Notes under the pieces: model-generated
Told to the model about the DNA's origin: nothing
The model's database searches: none
What the model saw: only the letters and a program-made list of their open reading frames with translations
Shown here: positions 18,753 through 25,859 of the stretch, one piece after another
Numbering within the stretch: the stretch's first letter is position 1
Layout: every line of letters starts with the position of its first letter
Program-made: the position numbers and the translations under genes
Source: an uncultured Verrucomicrobiota bacterium
Lineage (GTDB): Bacteria > Verrucomicrobiota > Kiritimatiellia > CAJWTS01
Length of the DNA: 64,000 nucleotides
NCBI GenBank assembly: GCA_913047795.1
Contig: CAJWTS010000002.1
Span: forward strand, 42,785 to 106,784
Direction: 5' to 3'

Positions 18753-19568
18753 ATGCTCGAACATCTGTTTTCGATACTACGAATTCTCGCGGGGGTGTAC
18801 GTGGGGCTGTGCGTGTTGATGTTGATCGCTCAAAACAGGTTCGTCTACTACCCGGTTCGGCAGGTGGAACTGAATCCGGGGAAGCTCGGTCTGGCGTTCG
18901 ATGATCTGCGCATCAAGACGTCCGATGGCGAGACGATCGCGGGTTGGTATGTCCCGGCGGAGGGCGCGCAGCGCTGCATTCTGTTCTGCCATGGGAATGC
19001 GGGCAATATTGGTGGGCGCGTAGAAAGGGTGGGGGAACTGTATCGGCTCGGATTCTGTGTGCTGATGTTTGACTACCGCGGGTATGGGGACAGTACGGGC
19101 AAGCCTTCGGAGGCGGGGACCTATCAGGACGCACAGGCAATGTGGAATTTCCTGGTAAACGAGAAGGGCTACCAGCCGAAGGATATCATCGTCTTAGGCC
19201 GTTCACTGGGCGGGGGCATTGCCACCTGGCTGGCCGTCGAGAATAGCCCGGGCGCGATGGTGCTGGAATCCGCATTCACGTCTGTGCCGGATATGGGTCG
19301 ACGAACCTATCCCTTCCTTCCGATTCGGCTGCTGTGCCGAACGCAGTACAATAACCTCGAGCGGGTGCGCCGGATTGAGGTGCCGAAGTTGATCTGTCAC
19401 AGCCCCGATGACGAGGTGGTCCCCTACGAAATGGGGCAAAGGCTTCTGGTGGCTGCCGCCGAACCGAAATTCTTTGTCGAGCTGTCCGGTGGACACAACA
19501 TAACCACTTTTGACTCACGCGGCCGCCTCGACGACGGCCTGCGCCGGCTCGTTGCGCAGATGCGTTAG
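18753..19568 (+). CDS. Membrane-anchored alpha/beta hydrolase (BEM46/ABHD13-like)
   Basis: A 271 aa hydrolase with one N-terminal membrane segment (residues about 5-28) and an alpha/beta fold. Visible elements are the oxyanion stretch LFCHGNAGNIGGR, FDYRGYGDS, the nucleophile elbow LGRSLGGGIA, and a late Asp/His pair (SPDDEVVPYE and SGGHNIT). The start at 18753 is favoured by GGGA at 18743-18746; a GTG at 18705 would add 16 residues. BEM46-type enzymes lack a firmly known substrate. Co-orientation with the phospholipid repair fusion hints at lipid or ester turnover. It ends four bases from the convergent phosphoesterase gene. Confidence 0.85.
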   Translation: MLEHLFSILRILAGVYVGLCVLMLIAQNRFVYYPVRQVELNPGKLGLAFDDLRIKTSDGETIAGWYVPAEGAQRCILFCHGNAGNIGGRVERVGELYRLGFCVLMFDYRGYGDSTGKPSEAGTYQDAQAMWNFLVNEKGYQPKDIIVLGRSLGGGIATWLAVENSPGAMVLESAFTSVPDMGRRTYPFLPIRLLCRTQYNNLERVRRIEVPKLICHSPDDEVVPYEMGQRLLVAAAEPKFFVELSGGHNITTFDSRGRLDDGLRRLVAQMR

Positions 19569-19572
19569 CGCC

Positions 19573-20403
19573 TCACATGCGGATAACGCCGTCCAGCAGC
19601 CATCCGCGATGGATCTCGGCGGCACCATGCTCCGTCGCGAACATTTCATCGATGATCAATTGGCGGTCGTAATCGAAGCGGCGGATCTCGGGCTCCAGGC
19701 ATCCGTTCTTTTCGCGGATGATCACGAAGGAACTGCGCAGGTTGTCGCCCGCTTCGATCTCGGTTTCGCCGCTCTGGATATGTATGCCGTTGGCGCCTTC
19801 TACGCCAAGAATGGGTGAGGCAATCGAACCCGGGTTGACCATGATTCGGCCGTCCGAGTCCTTCCGGTAGGCGAAGTGCGTGTGGCTCGCCGCGCAGAGA
19901 TCGGCATCCTCCTCCAGGAAGTCGGCGGCCTGCGTGGTGGGATCAGACAGCCATGAGCAGCTGCGGTCGTCCCGTGAGCGATGGCCATGCATGCAGACGA
20001 TTCGCCGGTTGCGCCACGAGATCACGAGTCGATGTGGTAAACTCCGCAGGAAATTGCGCTGTGTATCGGAGAGTCGTTGCAGGGCGCCAACTTCTGTGTG
20101 TGGCGGCTGTGGCTCGCAATCGTACCCAAATTGAAATCCGATCTCATCGTGGTTGCCGCTGGTTGTCCAATTGCCGACATGCTGCATGACCCATTCGATG
20201 GCTTCGACCGGGTGAATGCCGCCGTAGATCAGGTCGCCGTTGCAGATGAGATGGGTCGCGCCTTCGAGTCCGCTGATCTCACGCTCGAATGCCTCGAGGG
20301 GTGGCAGGTGACCGTGCACATCGCCGAAGATAACGATCTGATCGATTTCGTCCGGGACGTCGCCAGTGCTCGTGCGCAAATTGTCTGTCGGGTCAGTCGC
20401 CAT
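19573..20403 (-). CDS. Calcineurin-like metallophosphoesterase (YfcE/MJ0936-like)
   Basis: A 276 aa dinuclear metal phosphoesterase with the full motif set: FGDVHGHL, CNGDLIYGG, SGNHDE, MHGH and ASHTHFAY, the last replacing the more common GHTH. The frame stays open to 20640, but the upstream part is Arg/Ser-rich and not family-like; starts at 20403 (MATDP) or 20433 (MQKSL) are plausible and I take 20403. The C-terminal 60 residues are acidic and end DGVIRM. Substrate unknown; relatives act on phosphodiesters or as Ser/Thr phosphatases. It is transcribed away from the dioxygenase gene. Confidence 0.85.
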   Translation of the reverse strand: MATDPTDNLRTSTGDVPDEIDQIVIFGDVHGHLPPLEAFEREISGLEGATHLICNGDLIYGGIHPVEAIEWVMQHVGNWTTSGNHDEIGFQFGYDCEPQPPHTEVGALQRLSDTQRNFLRSLPHRLVISWRNRRIVCMHGHRSRDDRSCSWLSDPTTQAADFLEEDADLCAASHTHFAYRKDSDGRIMVNPGSIASPILGVEGANGIHIQSGETEIEAGDNLRSSFVIIREKNGCLEPEIRRFDYDRQLIIDEMFATEHGAAEIHRGWLLDGVIRM

Positions 20404-20551
20404 CACATTCCGGCTGGGCAGGGATTTCTGCATGGCCGAATTGAATTTAGCCCGTGTGCAGCTGGATCGGAAGCGGAATCTTGAGGTCGAACCGGCGGCT
20501 GCTGCACGGTGTCCTGCCGCGCAGGATAATCGCTGGCCAAATGTATCCGGT

Positions 20552-20580
20552 CCCTCTAAGCTGCGCTTTCTCTTAGAGGG
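20552..20580. repeat. Perfect 9-bp inverted repeat between divergent genes
   Basis: CCCTCTAAG at 20552-20560 is exactly complementary to CTTAGAGGG at 20572-20580, with an 11-base spacer; GTTTTG follows on the plus side. It lies between the starts of two divergent genes, where a terminator is not expected unless for upstream readthrough, so an operator or attenuator-like role is possible. Confidence 0.55.
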
Positions 20581-20615
20581 GTTTTGACCGATCGTTGGGA
20601 GTGCCGGGTGGAACG

Positions 20616-21365
20616 ATGATGCCGCAAGTCGAGACCACATTCAGTGACAGTGAACGCGCGAACTTTGATCGCGATGGATACGTCGTCGCCCGGAATCTGC
20701 TCGATACGGAGTACGTCGCCTACATAACGGCGGAATGCGAGGCCGCGCTGGAAAAGGAAGCGCAAGTGGGAAAGTTGGCGCATCTCAATCAGCGCCGCTT
20801 GCTGAAGTATGAACCGTTTCTCGAACTGATCGAGCACCCGGCATTGATTGGCCGGCATAAGGCCTTTTTTGGGAACCAGGTGCAGTTGCTTCAAGCTGAT
20901 CTGGTCTGCCAGCGAGCCGGTCACAAGGCCCCGGAGCGGGCGTGGCACCGTGACTTCAGTTTTCCGGGCGACAACGTGCTTTCCGTCAATACGATCATCT
21001 ACCTCGATCCGATGACGGATGACCGTGGACCCACCTATGTCGTTCCTGGTAGCCACCGTGGCCGGGCATTGCCGCCGGATGATGAGTCGAAGCACCTGCC
21101 GCGTAGCGATGAGGTGCCGATTCATGCCGAGCCCGGGGATGCCTTGTTCTTCAATAGTGCCATTTGGCATTCCGGCGGTATCATCGATACGGAGGGTAGT
21201 CGCCGCGGTCTCTATCTCTACTACGGCCATTGGTGGATGAAGCGCTACCGCGAGGGGGATCTTGATTTGCCCTGGCAGGCCTTTACCAACGCCAGTGAGC
21301 AGCGCCAGCAATTACTCGGCGTCAAGATGCCGCATCCCGATTTGCATATGTATCCGCTGGATTGA
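20616..21365 (+). CDS. PhyH-family Fe(II)/2-oxoglutarate dioxygenase
   Basis: A 249 aa non-haem iron oxygenase of the phytanoyl-CoA dioxygenase family. The double-stranded beta-helix core carries the iron-binding HxD in AWHRDFS (His111, Asp113), the distal histidine in SAIWHSGG (His185), and the 2-oxoglutarate-binding arginine in the following GSRRGLYLYY segment. GGGTGG at 20606-20611 precedes ATGs at 20616 and 20619; either can be the start, and a TTG at 20595 is less likely. The substrate is unknown. Its neighbours are a metallophosphoesterase (divergent) and an amidase/hydrolase pair (convergent). Confidence 0.88.
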   Translation: MMPQVETTFSDSERANFDRDGYVVARNLLDTEYVAYITAECEAALEKEAQVGKLAHLNQRRLLKYEPFLELIEHPALIGRHKAFFGNQVQLLQADLVCQRAGHKAPERAWHRDFSFPGDNVLSVNTIIYLDPMTDDRGPTYVVPGSHRGRALPPDDESKHLPRSDEVPIHAEPGDALFFNSAIWHSGGIIDTEGSRRGLYLYYGHWWMKRYREGDLDLPWQAFTNASEQRQQLLGVKMPHPDLHMYPLD

Positions 21366-21366
21366 G

Positions 21367-21394
21367 CCCCCGGAGCGATCTGAGGGGCCGGGGG
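21367..21394. terminator. Hairpin between convergent dioxygenase and amidase genes
   Basis: CCCCCGG at 21367-21373 pairs with CCGGGGG at 21388-21394 across 14 bases, immediately after the dioxygenase stop and before the end of the opposing gene. It may end transcription from both sides; there is no T run. Confidence 0.4.
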
Positions 21395-21410
21395 ACCTTG
21401 GAGACTGGAT

Positions 21411-22190
21411 TCATGCCGGATCATTCAGCTCGATGCTGTGTACGAAGAGTTGCTCGCCCCGGGGTTCGGCGCGACATACGAACTCACCCGAGGGGTTAAT
21501 CACGCCCGAGGGGGAGGAGCAGGGCAGTGTCTCGGGATTTGCGTTGTCAACCGTCACGACCCAGACGTTGCCGCAGCGTGCACGCAACCGGAGGTTTGAC
21601 CCATGAAACTGATGTGAAAGATCGAAGTCGGAATCGCCATTTCGGCCACCGTTTACGGCATGAAAAATGATCCGGGCACCCATTGCTGCGAGTTGCTGTG
21701 TCAGATGAGGGTCCGGCATCGGGGTGCACGCGGGATTGGCCCAGAGGTCGTTGCAGATCAGGCCGCCGATAGAGGTGTCCGGTTGCCAGGGAAATACAGA
21801 TAGCTCCGATACCGAATAGTGGTTGATCTCCCCGATGGATTGCCCGTCCACGGAACCGCAACAGAGCGTCTTGCTGTGAAACCCGAGATACTGACCGTCG
21901 GGCTGATAGAAACGAACCTGGTTGTAGCAGTTGCCGTCGGCCTCAACAAAGCAGGTGCCCAGGGCGAGGCCAAGTTTCCTCGCAACGGCGTGCGCGGTCA
22001 CTTCGCGAAGCCCGTCTTCTACGGCTGCTGCGTCAAAGCGATGGGTGTATCCGCTGAGAGATCCTTCGGGCGTCAACAATATATCGGCCTGATCATCCGC
22101 TGCCTGGTCAATCGCAGAACAGATTTTCCCGGTATTTAGGGCGACGTCCTTGCTGACGGACATTTGGTATCCGGCAACGCGTAGGCTCAT
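21411..22190 (-). CDS. Carbon-nitrogen hydrolase (nitrilase superfamily)
   Basis: A 259 aa amidase-type enzyme with the complete Glu-Lys-Cys triad: Glu42 in LTPEGSLSGY, Lys107 in GFHSKTL, and Cys146 in GLICNDLWANP. The fold is recognisable from the N-terminal MSLRVAGYQM strand onward and the length is typical. Members hydrolyse amides, carbamoyl groups or nitriles; this one cannot be assigned a substrate. It follows the CocE-type hydrolase by 13 bases on the same strand, so the two are probably one transcript. Confidence 0.88.
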   Translation of the reverse strand: MSLRVAGYQMSVSKDVALNTGKICSAIDQAADDQADILLTPEGSLSGYTHRFDAAAVEDGLREVTAHAVARKLGLALGTCFVEADGNCYNQVRFYQPDGQYLGFHSKTLCCGSVDGQSIGEINHYSVSELSVFPWQPDTSIGGLICNDLWANPACTPMPDPHLTQQLAAMGARIIFHAVNGGRNGDSDFDLSHQFHGSNLRLRARCGNVWVVTVDNANPETLPCSSPSGVINPSGEFVCRAEPRGEQLFVHSIELNDPA

Positions 22191-22203
22191 GGTCGATGGC
22201 GCC

Positions 22204-23865
22204 TCATTGGATCACCGGCAACTGGACTCGTGAGACTTGGTTGGGCCCATGCCGTACGGCGTTGCGCGCGACCACCGGGTTGGTTTCGTGCCAGGGCGCG
22301 GCCATTGTGTTCGCGTGGGGCAGGATGCGCGGATATTCACTGCTCGTGATCAACAACGTTGGCCGGGATCCGGCGGGAAAGGTATAAGCCGTGTGGCCCA
22401 GGTGGAGTTGGATGATCGTGGGCTCGTTGGGCGTGAGCGGTTTGGGATCACTCCACGATTCGCGAAACTTGCAGCGTAGAGATCCAATGGTCAGTACGGT
22501 GATCGCGCCGCTGGGTTCTTCAACGCAGAATTTGGCGACAAAGTCCGTGTCCCGTGCGGAACTCGTCACGACGAGGTCGAGCAGAATTTCGCCGATCACA
22601 CATAGGGGCGCTATAAGCACGGCACCACGGTAAACGAGTACGTCGTTTCGGTCGAGAATCGGCTGCTGGTCGACCGGGCCCCTTGGTTCCAGTCCCCAGT
22701 AAACAGGGCCACCGCATCCTGGAACGGGATTCGCAGGGTCGTATGAATAGGCATCCTGCATGTTCTGCGGAGGGGCCGCGCAAGACAAGCTTCCGTCGCC
22801 ATGCATCGTGTTGGCCGCTCCGCCCGAGGCCAGATACCACGATTGTATTTCACTTTGAGGCGGCGGCCATTCTTCGAATTCCATCCAGCGGTTCTCTCCC
22901 ATCAGAAACAGGTAGACGGGCGGAAGATCCGAGTACCCCGTGTCCGTCTCGTTTAGATAGTAGTCGTAGCACATCATTTCCCACTCGGGGACCGGCAGGT
23001 CCGCGGTCTCGCCGAAGTTCCAGTCGCCGTAGGTGCTGTGTTCCGGTCCGCTTGAAAACACGTTCCGATGGCCCCAGGGGCCAATGAGGAGTTTCTGATT
23101 GTTTCTCGCAAACTCAGTGGCGCCGCGGGCTCGTATGGTTCGGAACCCGTCAAGCTGGCCACGCGAAAGGTGGTCAAACCAGCCGGCGATATGCAGGCCG
23201 GCCACGGAGATGGATTCGTGGAGGATGCCCTGGTTGAGTGACGTCCAGTATTCGTCGTCGCAGTCGTGCTCGATCCACTTGCGCATGGTGGGCATGGGGA
23301 CACCCAATCGGGCCTCCAGGGCCTCAATTGTGGGTGCGGCCCAGGCCGACTCCCAGTCGACGTTCTCTCGCGATCGCGCTGTCCGGTCCGAATTGTGCAG
23401 ATAGATCCAGGAGACGATATTGCCCAGGGCGAAGCAACCGTCGTAGCGGATCCAGTCACGAAAGAAATTTGCCGGTGAGACCTGTGATACAAAGCAGCGC
23501 AGCGCCTCGTGCCGGCCCGTGGCCGCCGGGATCTGGGTTATGCCGCCGCTGTAACTCGCACCCTGCAGGCCGATGCGACCGTTGCACCAGGGCTGCCGCG
23601 CGATCCATGCGACGGTGGCCTGTCCGTCACGGGCTTCATCTTCAAGCGGCCGAAAAGTTCCATCCGAGCCGAATTTCCCCCGCGTGTCCTGGATGACGTA
23701 GGCGTAACCTCGGTCTGTATAGGGTGCCGGGAAGGAGGTGCTGCGGTTGTACGGTGTGCGAGCCAGGAGGGCAGGGAAGGGGCCGGGGCCATTCGGCAGG
23801 TAGACATCGGTCATGAGCACGACGCCATCGTCGCTCGGCACATTCTGGCATAAAAGGCGCCTCAT
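22204..23865 (-). CDS. CocE/NonD family hydrolase (X-Pro dipeptidyl-peptidase fold)
   Basis: A 553 aa serine hydrolase. The N-terminal alpha/beta domain has the nucleophile Ser104 in LQGASYSGG, preceded by IQDTRGKFGSDG and RPLEDEARDG, typical of CocE/PepX enzymes. The C-terminal jelly-roll domain (residues about 350-550) starts near VYWGLEPRGPVDQQ. Family enzymes cleave ester or amide bonds (cocaine esterase, glutaryl-7-ACA acylase). The start is close to 31 bases downstream of tRNA-Ala on the same strand, with no other promoter obvious, so cotranscription with the tRNA is possible. Confidence 0.9.
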   Translation of the reverse strand: MRRLLCQNVPSDDGVVLMTDVYLPNGPGPFPALLARTPYNRSTSFPAPYTDRGYAYVIQDTRGKFGSDGTFRPLEDEARDGQATVAWIARQPWCNGRIGLQGASYSGGITQIPAATGRHEALRCFVSQVSPANFFRDWIRYDGCFALGNIVSWIYLHNSDRTARSRENVDWESAWAAPTIEALEARLGVPMPTMRKWIEHDCDDEYWTSLNQGILHESISVAGLHIAGWFDHLSRGQLDGFRTIRARGATEFARNNQKLLIGPWGHRNVFSSGPEHSTYGDWNFGETADLPVPEWEMMCYDYYLNETDTGYSDLPPVYLFLMGENRWMEFEEWPPPQSEIQSWYLASGGAANTMHGDGSLSCAAPPQNMQDAYSYDPANPVPGCGGPVYWGLEPRGPVDQQPILDRNDVLVYRGAVLIAPLCVIGEILLDLVVTSSARDTDFVAKFCVEEPSGAITVLTIGSLRCKFRESWSDPKPLTPNEPTIIQLHLGHTAYTFPAGSRPTLLITSSEYPRILPHANTMAAPWHETNPVVARNAVRHGPNQVSRVQLPVIQ

Positions 23866-23896
23866 CGCGGGCCGTTCGGCGCTTTATGCGAGGATC

Positions 23897-23970
23897 TGGA
23901 GGTAAGGGGACTCGAACCCCTGACCTTCTGACTGCCAGTCAGACGCTCTAGCCAACTGAGCTATACCCCC
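23897..23970 (-). tRNA. tRNA-Ala (anticodon GGC)
   Basis: A full cloverleaf reads on the minus strand from GGGGGTA (complement of 23964-23970) to TACCTCC plus discriminator A at 23897. The anticodon stem TCTGA/TCAGA encloses the loop CTGGCAG, giving anticodon GGC (Ala, GCC). The acceptor carries the G3-U70 wobble pair, the alanine identity element, which independently confirms the call. The T arm GGGGTTCGAGTCCCC is normal. CCA is not encoded; GAT follows. Confidence 0.96.
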
Positions 23971-24033
23971 ATTGGTGGGTCCGGAACGGTCGGGGCCGAT
24001 CGGCACAACGACTATCCGTTACGAACAGATGCC

Positions 24034-24062
24034 ACGCTAATCAGGGAGGGTGGTGTTGTCAA
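24034..24062 (-). promoter_or_regulatory. Candidate promoter for tRNA-Ala (and perhaps the cocE-type operon)
   Basis: On the minus strand a perfect TTGACA (24062-24057) is followed after 17 bases by TAGCGT (24039-24034). Transcription would start about 57 bases before the tRNA 5' end. Confidence 0.45.
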
Positions 24063-24114
24063 CGCGTTTTGGACGCGTCGGCATGAGTGAAACAAGCCCG
24101 GATGGTTTGGAAGG

Positions 24115-24175
24115 ACCGCCCACCCCCGGGGTAGTGCGTGTTTGGTAGGTAGTCCGGGTGGTGGGGGCGGGCGGT
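24115..24175. repeat. GC-rich inverted repeat (12 of 13 bases paired)
   Basis: ACCGCCCACCCCC at 24115-24127 pairs with GGGGGCGGGCGGT at 24163-24175 with one A-C mismatch, across a 35-base loop. It lies in a stretch of about 300 bases (23971-24278) without a convincing gene, between the small minus-strand ORF and tRNA-Ala. On the minus strand it could end the small ORF's transcript. Apart from this and the tRNA promoter I see nothing else in that stretch. Confidence 0.5.
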
Positions 24176-24278
24176 TAAAGAATACGCCGACTTCCAGGTG
24201 AACTGAAAGCGGGTGGGGAGTGCATCGTCATCTTGGAGGAGTAGACGGTTACAGTGAGAGTGCTGTCTCGTGGTTCTG

Positions 24279-24512
24279 CTAATTGATTGTCCATGTCGGA
24301 ATACCAGATTTTTCGCCTTGCGATGAATCGTACTTCTCATCTCCTGGCGCATCATCAATATTCACATCCAGCTGTACGAGGAGTTTCGAGGCGTGCACGT
24401 CAATCGGTACCGCCCCGCTTTGCTCGTCCGGCTCACCGGGTGAATCGAGGGACATGCTCCAGATTGCGACTCCTACGATTGCGGCTACCATGACTAGAAA
24501 TATCCAAACCAT
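24279..24512 (-). CDS. Small single-pass membrane protein, unknown
   Basis: A 77 aa ORF beginning MVWIFLVMVAAIVGVAIWSM, a clean membrane helix with inside-out charge pattern, followed by an acidic hydrophilic tail rich in Asp, Ser and Gly. On the minus strand GAGGGG sits six bases before the ATG at 24512, a good ribosome binding site, which is the main support that it is real. I do not recognise a family. Base composition here is more AT-rich than in the flanks by eye. Confidence 0.5.
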   Translation of the reverse strand: MVWIFLVMVAAIVGVAIWSMSLDSPGEPDEQSGAVPIDVHASKLLVQLDVNIDDAPGDEKYDSSQGEKSGIPTWTIN

Positions 24513-24660
24513 TTTAAGCCCCTCATTCCCCGGAACACACAAGTGTTCGTTTAGGGGTCACGTGATAAACCCCTGTGCCCTCACCCTGTTGCCTCGCGTC
24601 CATACATGGGTTGCTTAGCAACATACGGGCCGGATCGTGGATTGCGCCCTTATATCCAGG

Positions 24661-24930
24661 ATGAATGCCATTGGATTTTCTTGCGCTGTACGCTTTTACA
24701 CGCTCTCTACCATTGAAACGAACAGATGGTGGAATAATGACCGTTTTAGTTCGATTCGCGAGGGGATCATCCCGCCAAAAAAGTTTCCATGCGAGCGGTG
24801 ATGGACCAAGGCCAATATCATTCCTGAGAAACCAAATTATGGTTTGCGCAAAGTTGGGTTCCGAAGCGGTACCACAGTCGTGCGCGAGCCGACACCGGTC
24901 AGTGATTCGTACGCGGTGGGGAGTGGGTAG
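24661..24930 (+). pseudogene. Possible degraded ORF with one in-frame stop
   Basis: From ATG 24661 the frame reads 46 codons with protein-like composition to TGA at 24799-24801, then continues open for 42 more codons to TAG at 24928-24930. The translated product includes RWWNNDRFSSIREG before the stop and YGLRKVGFRSGTTVVREP after it. The spacing of WNND and VGFR faintly recalls the C-terminal end of formylglycine-generating (SUMF1) domains, but this is weak. No ribosome binding site is evident. The region from 24513 to 24942 (430 bases) otherwise shows nothing I can assign. It may be a decayed gene end or chance. Confidence 0.3.
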
Positions 24931-24942
24931 CGATCGAACCTG

Positions 24943-25704
24943 TCAGGCGTTGCCGGCCCCGCTGGCGATATCTCGTTGGCGCGCAACTTCGAAGGATATG
25001 AGTGTTGCAGCCGAGACGGTGCCGAGGGACTGCTTGAAGGGACGCCCATAAGGAATATGGTAGACCGCATCGGCCCGATCCAAAAACGCGCGTTGGATTC
25101 CGCGCCGTTCGCCCCCGATCAATATAAATGTGGGCGCACACCAGTCAGCATCATAGATCGAGCCGGTATTGGCTGTTGCCGCTGTAGCGCAGATCTGGAG
25201 TCCGTGAGATCTAAAGACAGCCGCAGCCTGTTCGGGGCTCTCCACGATGGCGGTGGGAATCAGTTCGGATGCGCCGGCCGAGGAGCGTGTAATCACTGCG
25301 GTAGCGGAGAGCCATTCCCGGCCGCGAAGCACCAATCCATCGGCCCCTGATGCGTAGAGCGCCCGAATCGAATATCCGAGAGTATAGGGATCCTCAACGC
25401 CATCGAGCATGGCGATGAAGGGTTGCCGTGGCTCTACGAGATTCTCGAGGGGCATGAATTCGCGCGGGCCGACCACAGCCAGCATGCCTCCATGCGAACG
25501 TCCCGATGAAAGGGCATCGATCTGAGCCTCGGGCACGTATTCCAGCGGCGTGTTGGACTCTTCTGCCGTCGATTGGAGGGCGCCTGTATCACGTGCGGAT
25601 CGCTTTCTTTCGTCGATCAGGATCCTACGTATCTCGCGACTGCGACCTGCCAGTGCGGCATGAATCGATACGTGTCCTTCCAAAACGGCGTCGTTGTCAG
25701 GCAT
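24943..25704 (-). CDS. SpoU/TrmH-family RNA methyltransferase with altered motifs
   Basis: A 253 aa SPOUT-type protein: N-terminal substrate-binding segment (EGHVSIHAALAGRSREIRRI) and C-terminal knotted domain. Motif 1 is EDPYTLGYSIRAL, where the family normally has DPxNxGxxxR; the Arg is kept but the Asn is Thr. Motif 2, LIGGERRGIQ, is normal. Motif 3 reads IPYGRPFKQSLGTVSAA, where SLNVSxA is usual, so its Asn is Gly. Start at 25704 is fixed by AGGAGAG six bases upstream; the frame extends to 25773. Likely modifies rRNA or tRNA 2'-OH, but the substitutions leave activity in doubt. Confidence 0.82.
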   Translation of the reverse strand: MPDNDAVLEGHVSIHAALAGRSREIRRILIDERKRSARDTGALQSTAEESNTPLEYVPEAQIDALSSGRSHGGMLAVVGPREFMPLENLVEPRQPFIAMLDGVEDPYTLGYSIRALYASGADGLVLRGREWLSATAVITRSSAGASELIPTAIVESPEQAAAVFRSHGLQICATAATANTGSIYDADWCAPTFILIGGERRGIQRAFLDRADAVYHIPYGRPFKQSLGTVSAATLISFEVARQRDIASGAGNA

Positions 25705-25744
25705 CCGGTCTCTCCTCTGGCCAGACCTGTGTCGGGCCGCAAGC

Positions 25745-25773
25745 AATATAGGCGGACTGGACGGCATGAACAA
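25745..25773 (-). promoter_or_regulatory. Promoter for the SpoU-type gene
   Basis: On the minus strand TTGTTC (25773-25768) and TATATT (25750-25745) are 17 bases apart. Transcription would begin near 25738, about 34 bases before the start codon and upstream of the AGGAGAG site. Confidence 0.5.
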
Positions 25774-25822
25774 GTCTGTGCATCGCGTGGTCCTGTGGCC
25801 ACCGTCGAAGAGCGTCCGGGAA

Positions 25823-25851
25823 TTGCACGCCGTTGCCGGGTGCGCTATAGA
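25823..25851 (+). promoter_or_regulatory. Promoter placed almost on the start codon of the mtlD-like gene
   Basis: TTGCAC at 25823-25828 and TATAGA at 25846-25851 have 17-base spacing. The predicted transcription start, about 25858, would leave a leader of two or three bases before the ATG at 25860. Confidence 0.4.
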
Positions 25852-25859
25852 GGTTGGGC

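Noticed and set aside
23897..23970. tRNA-Ala as an integration site for a mobile element
   Set aside because: No integrase gene and no copy of the tRNA 3' end was noticed nearby.
24799..24801. TGA read as selenocysteine (it follows CER, giving a CxxU-like motif)
   Set aside because: A short AAACCA/TGGTTT stem lies about 30 bases downstream but does not look like a bacterial SECIS, the product matches no known selenoprotein, and there is no ribosome binding site. A broken frame or chance is simpler.
24665..25051. Plus-strand 128-codon frame
   Set aside because: Overlaps the SpoU-type gene end on the opposite strand and has low-complexity, Arg/Ser-rich content.
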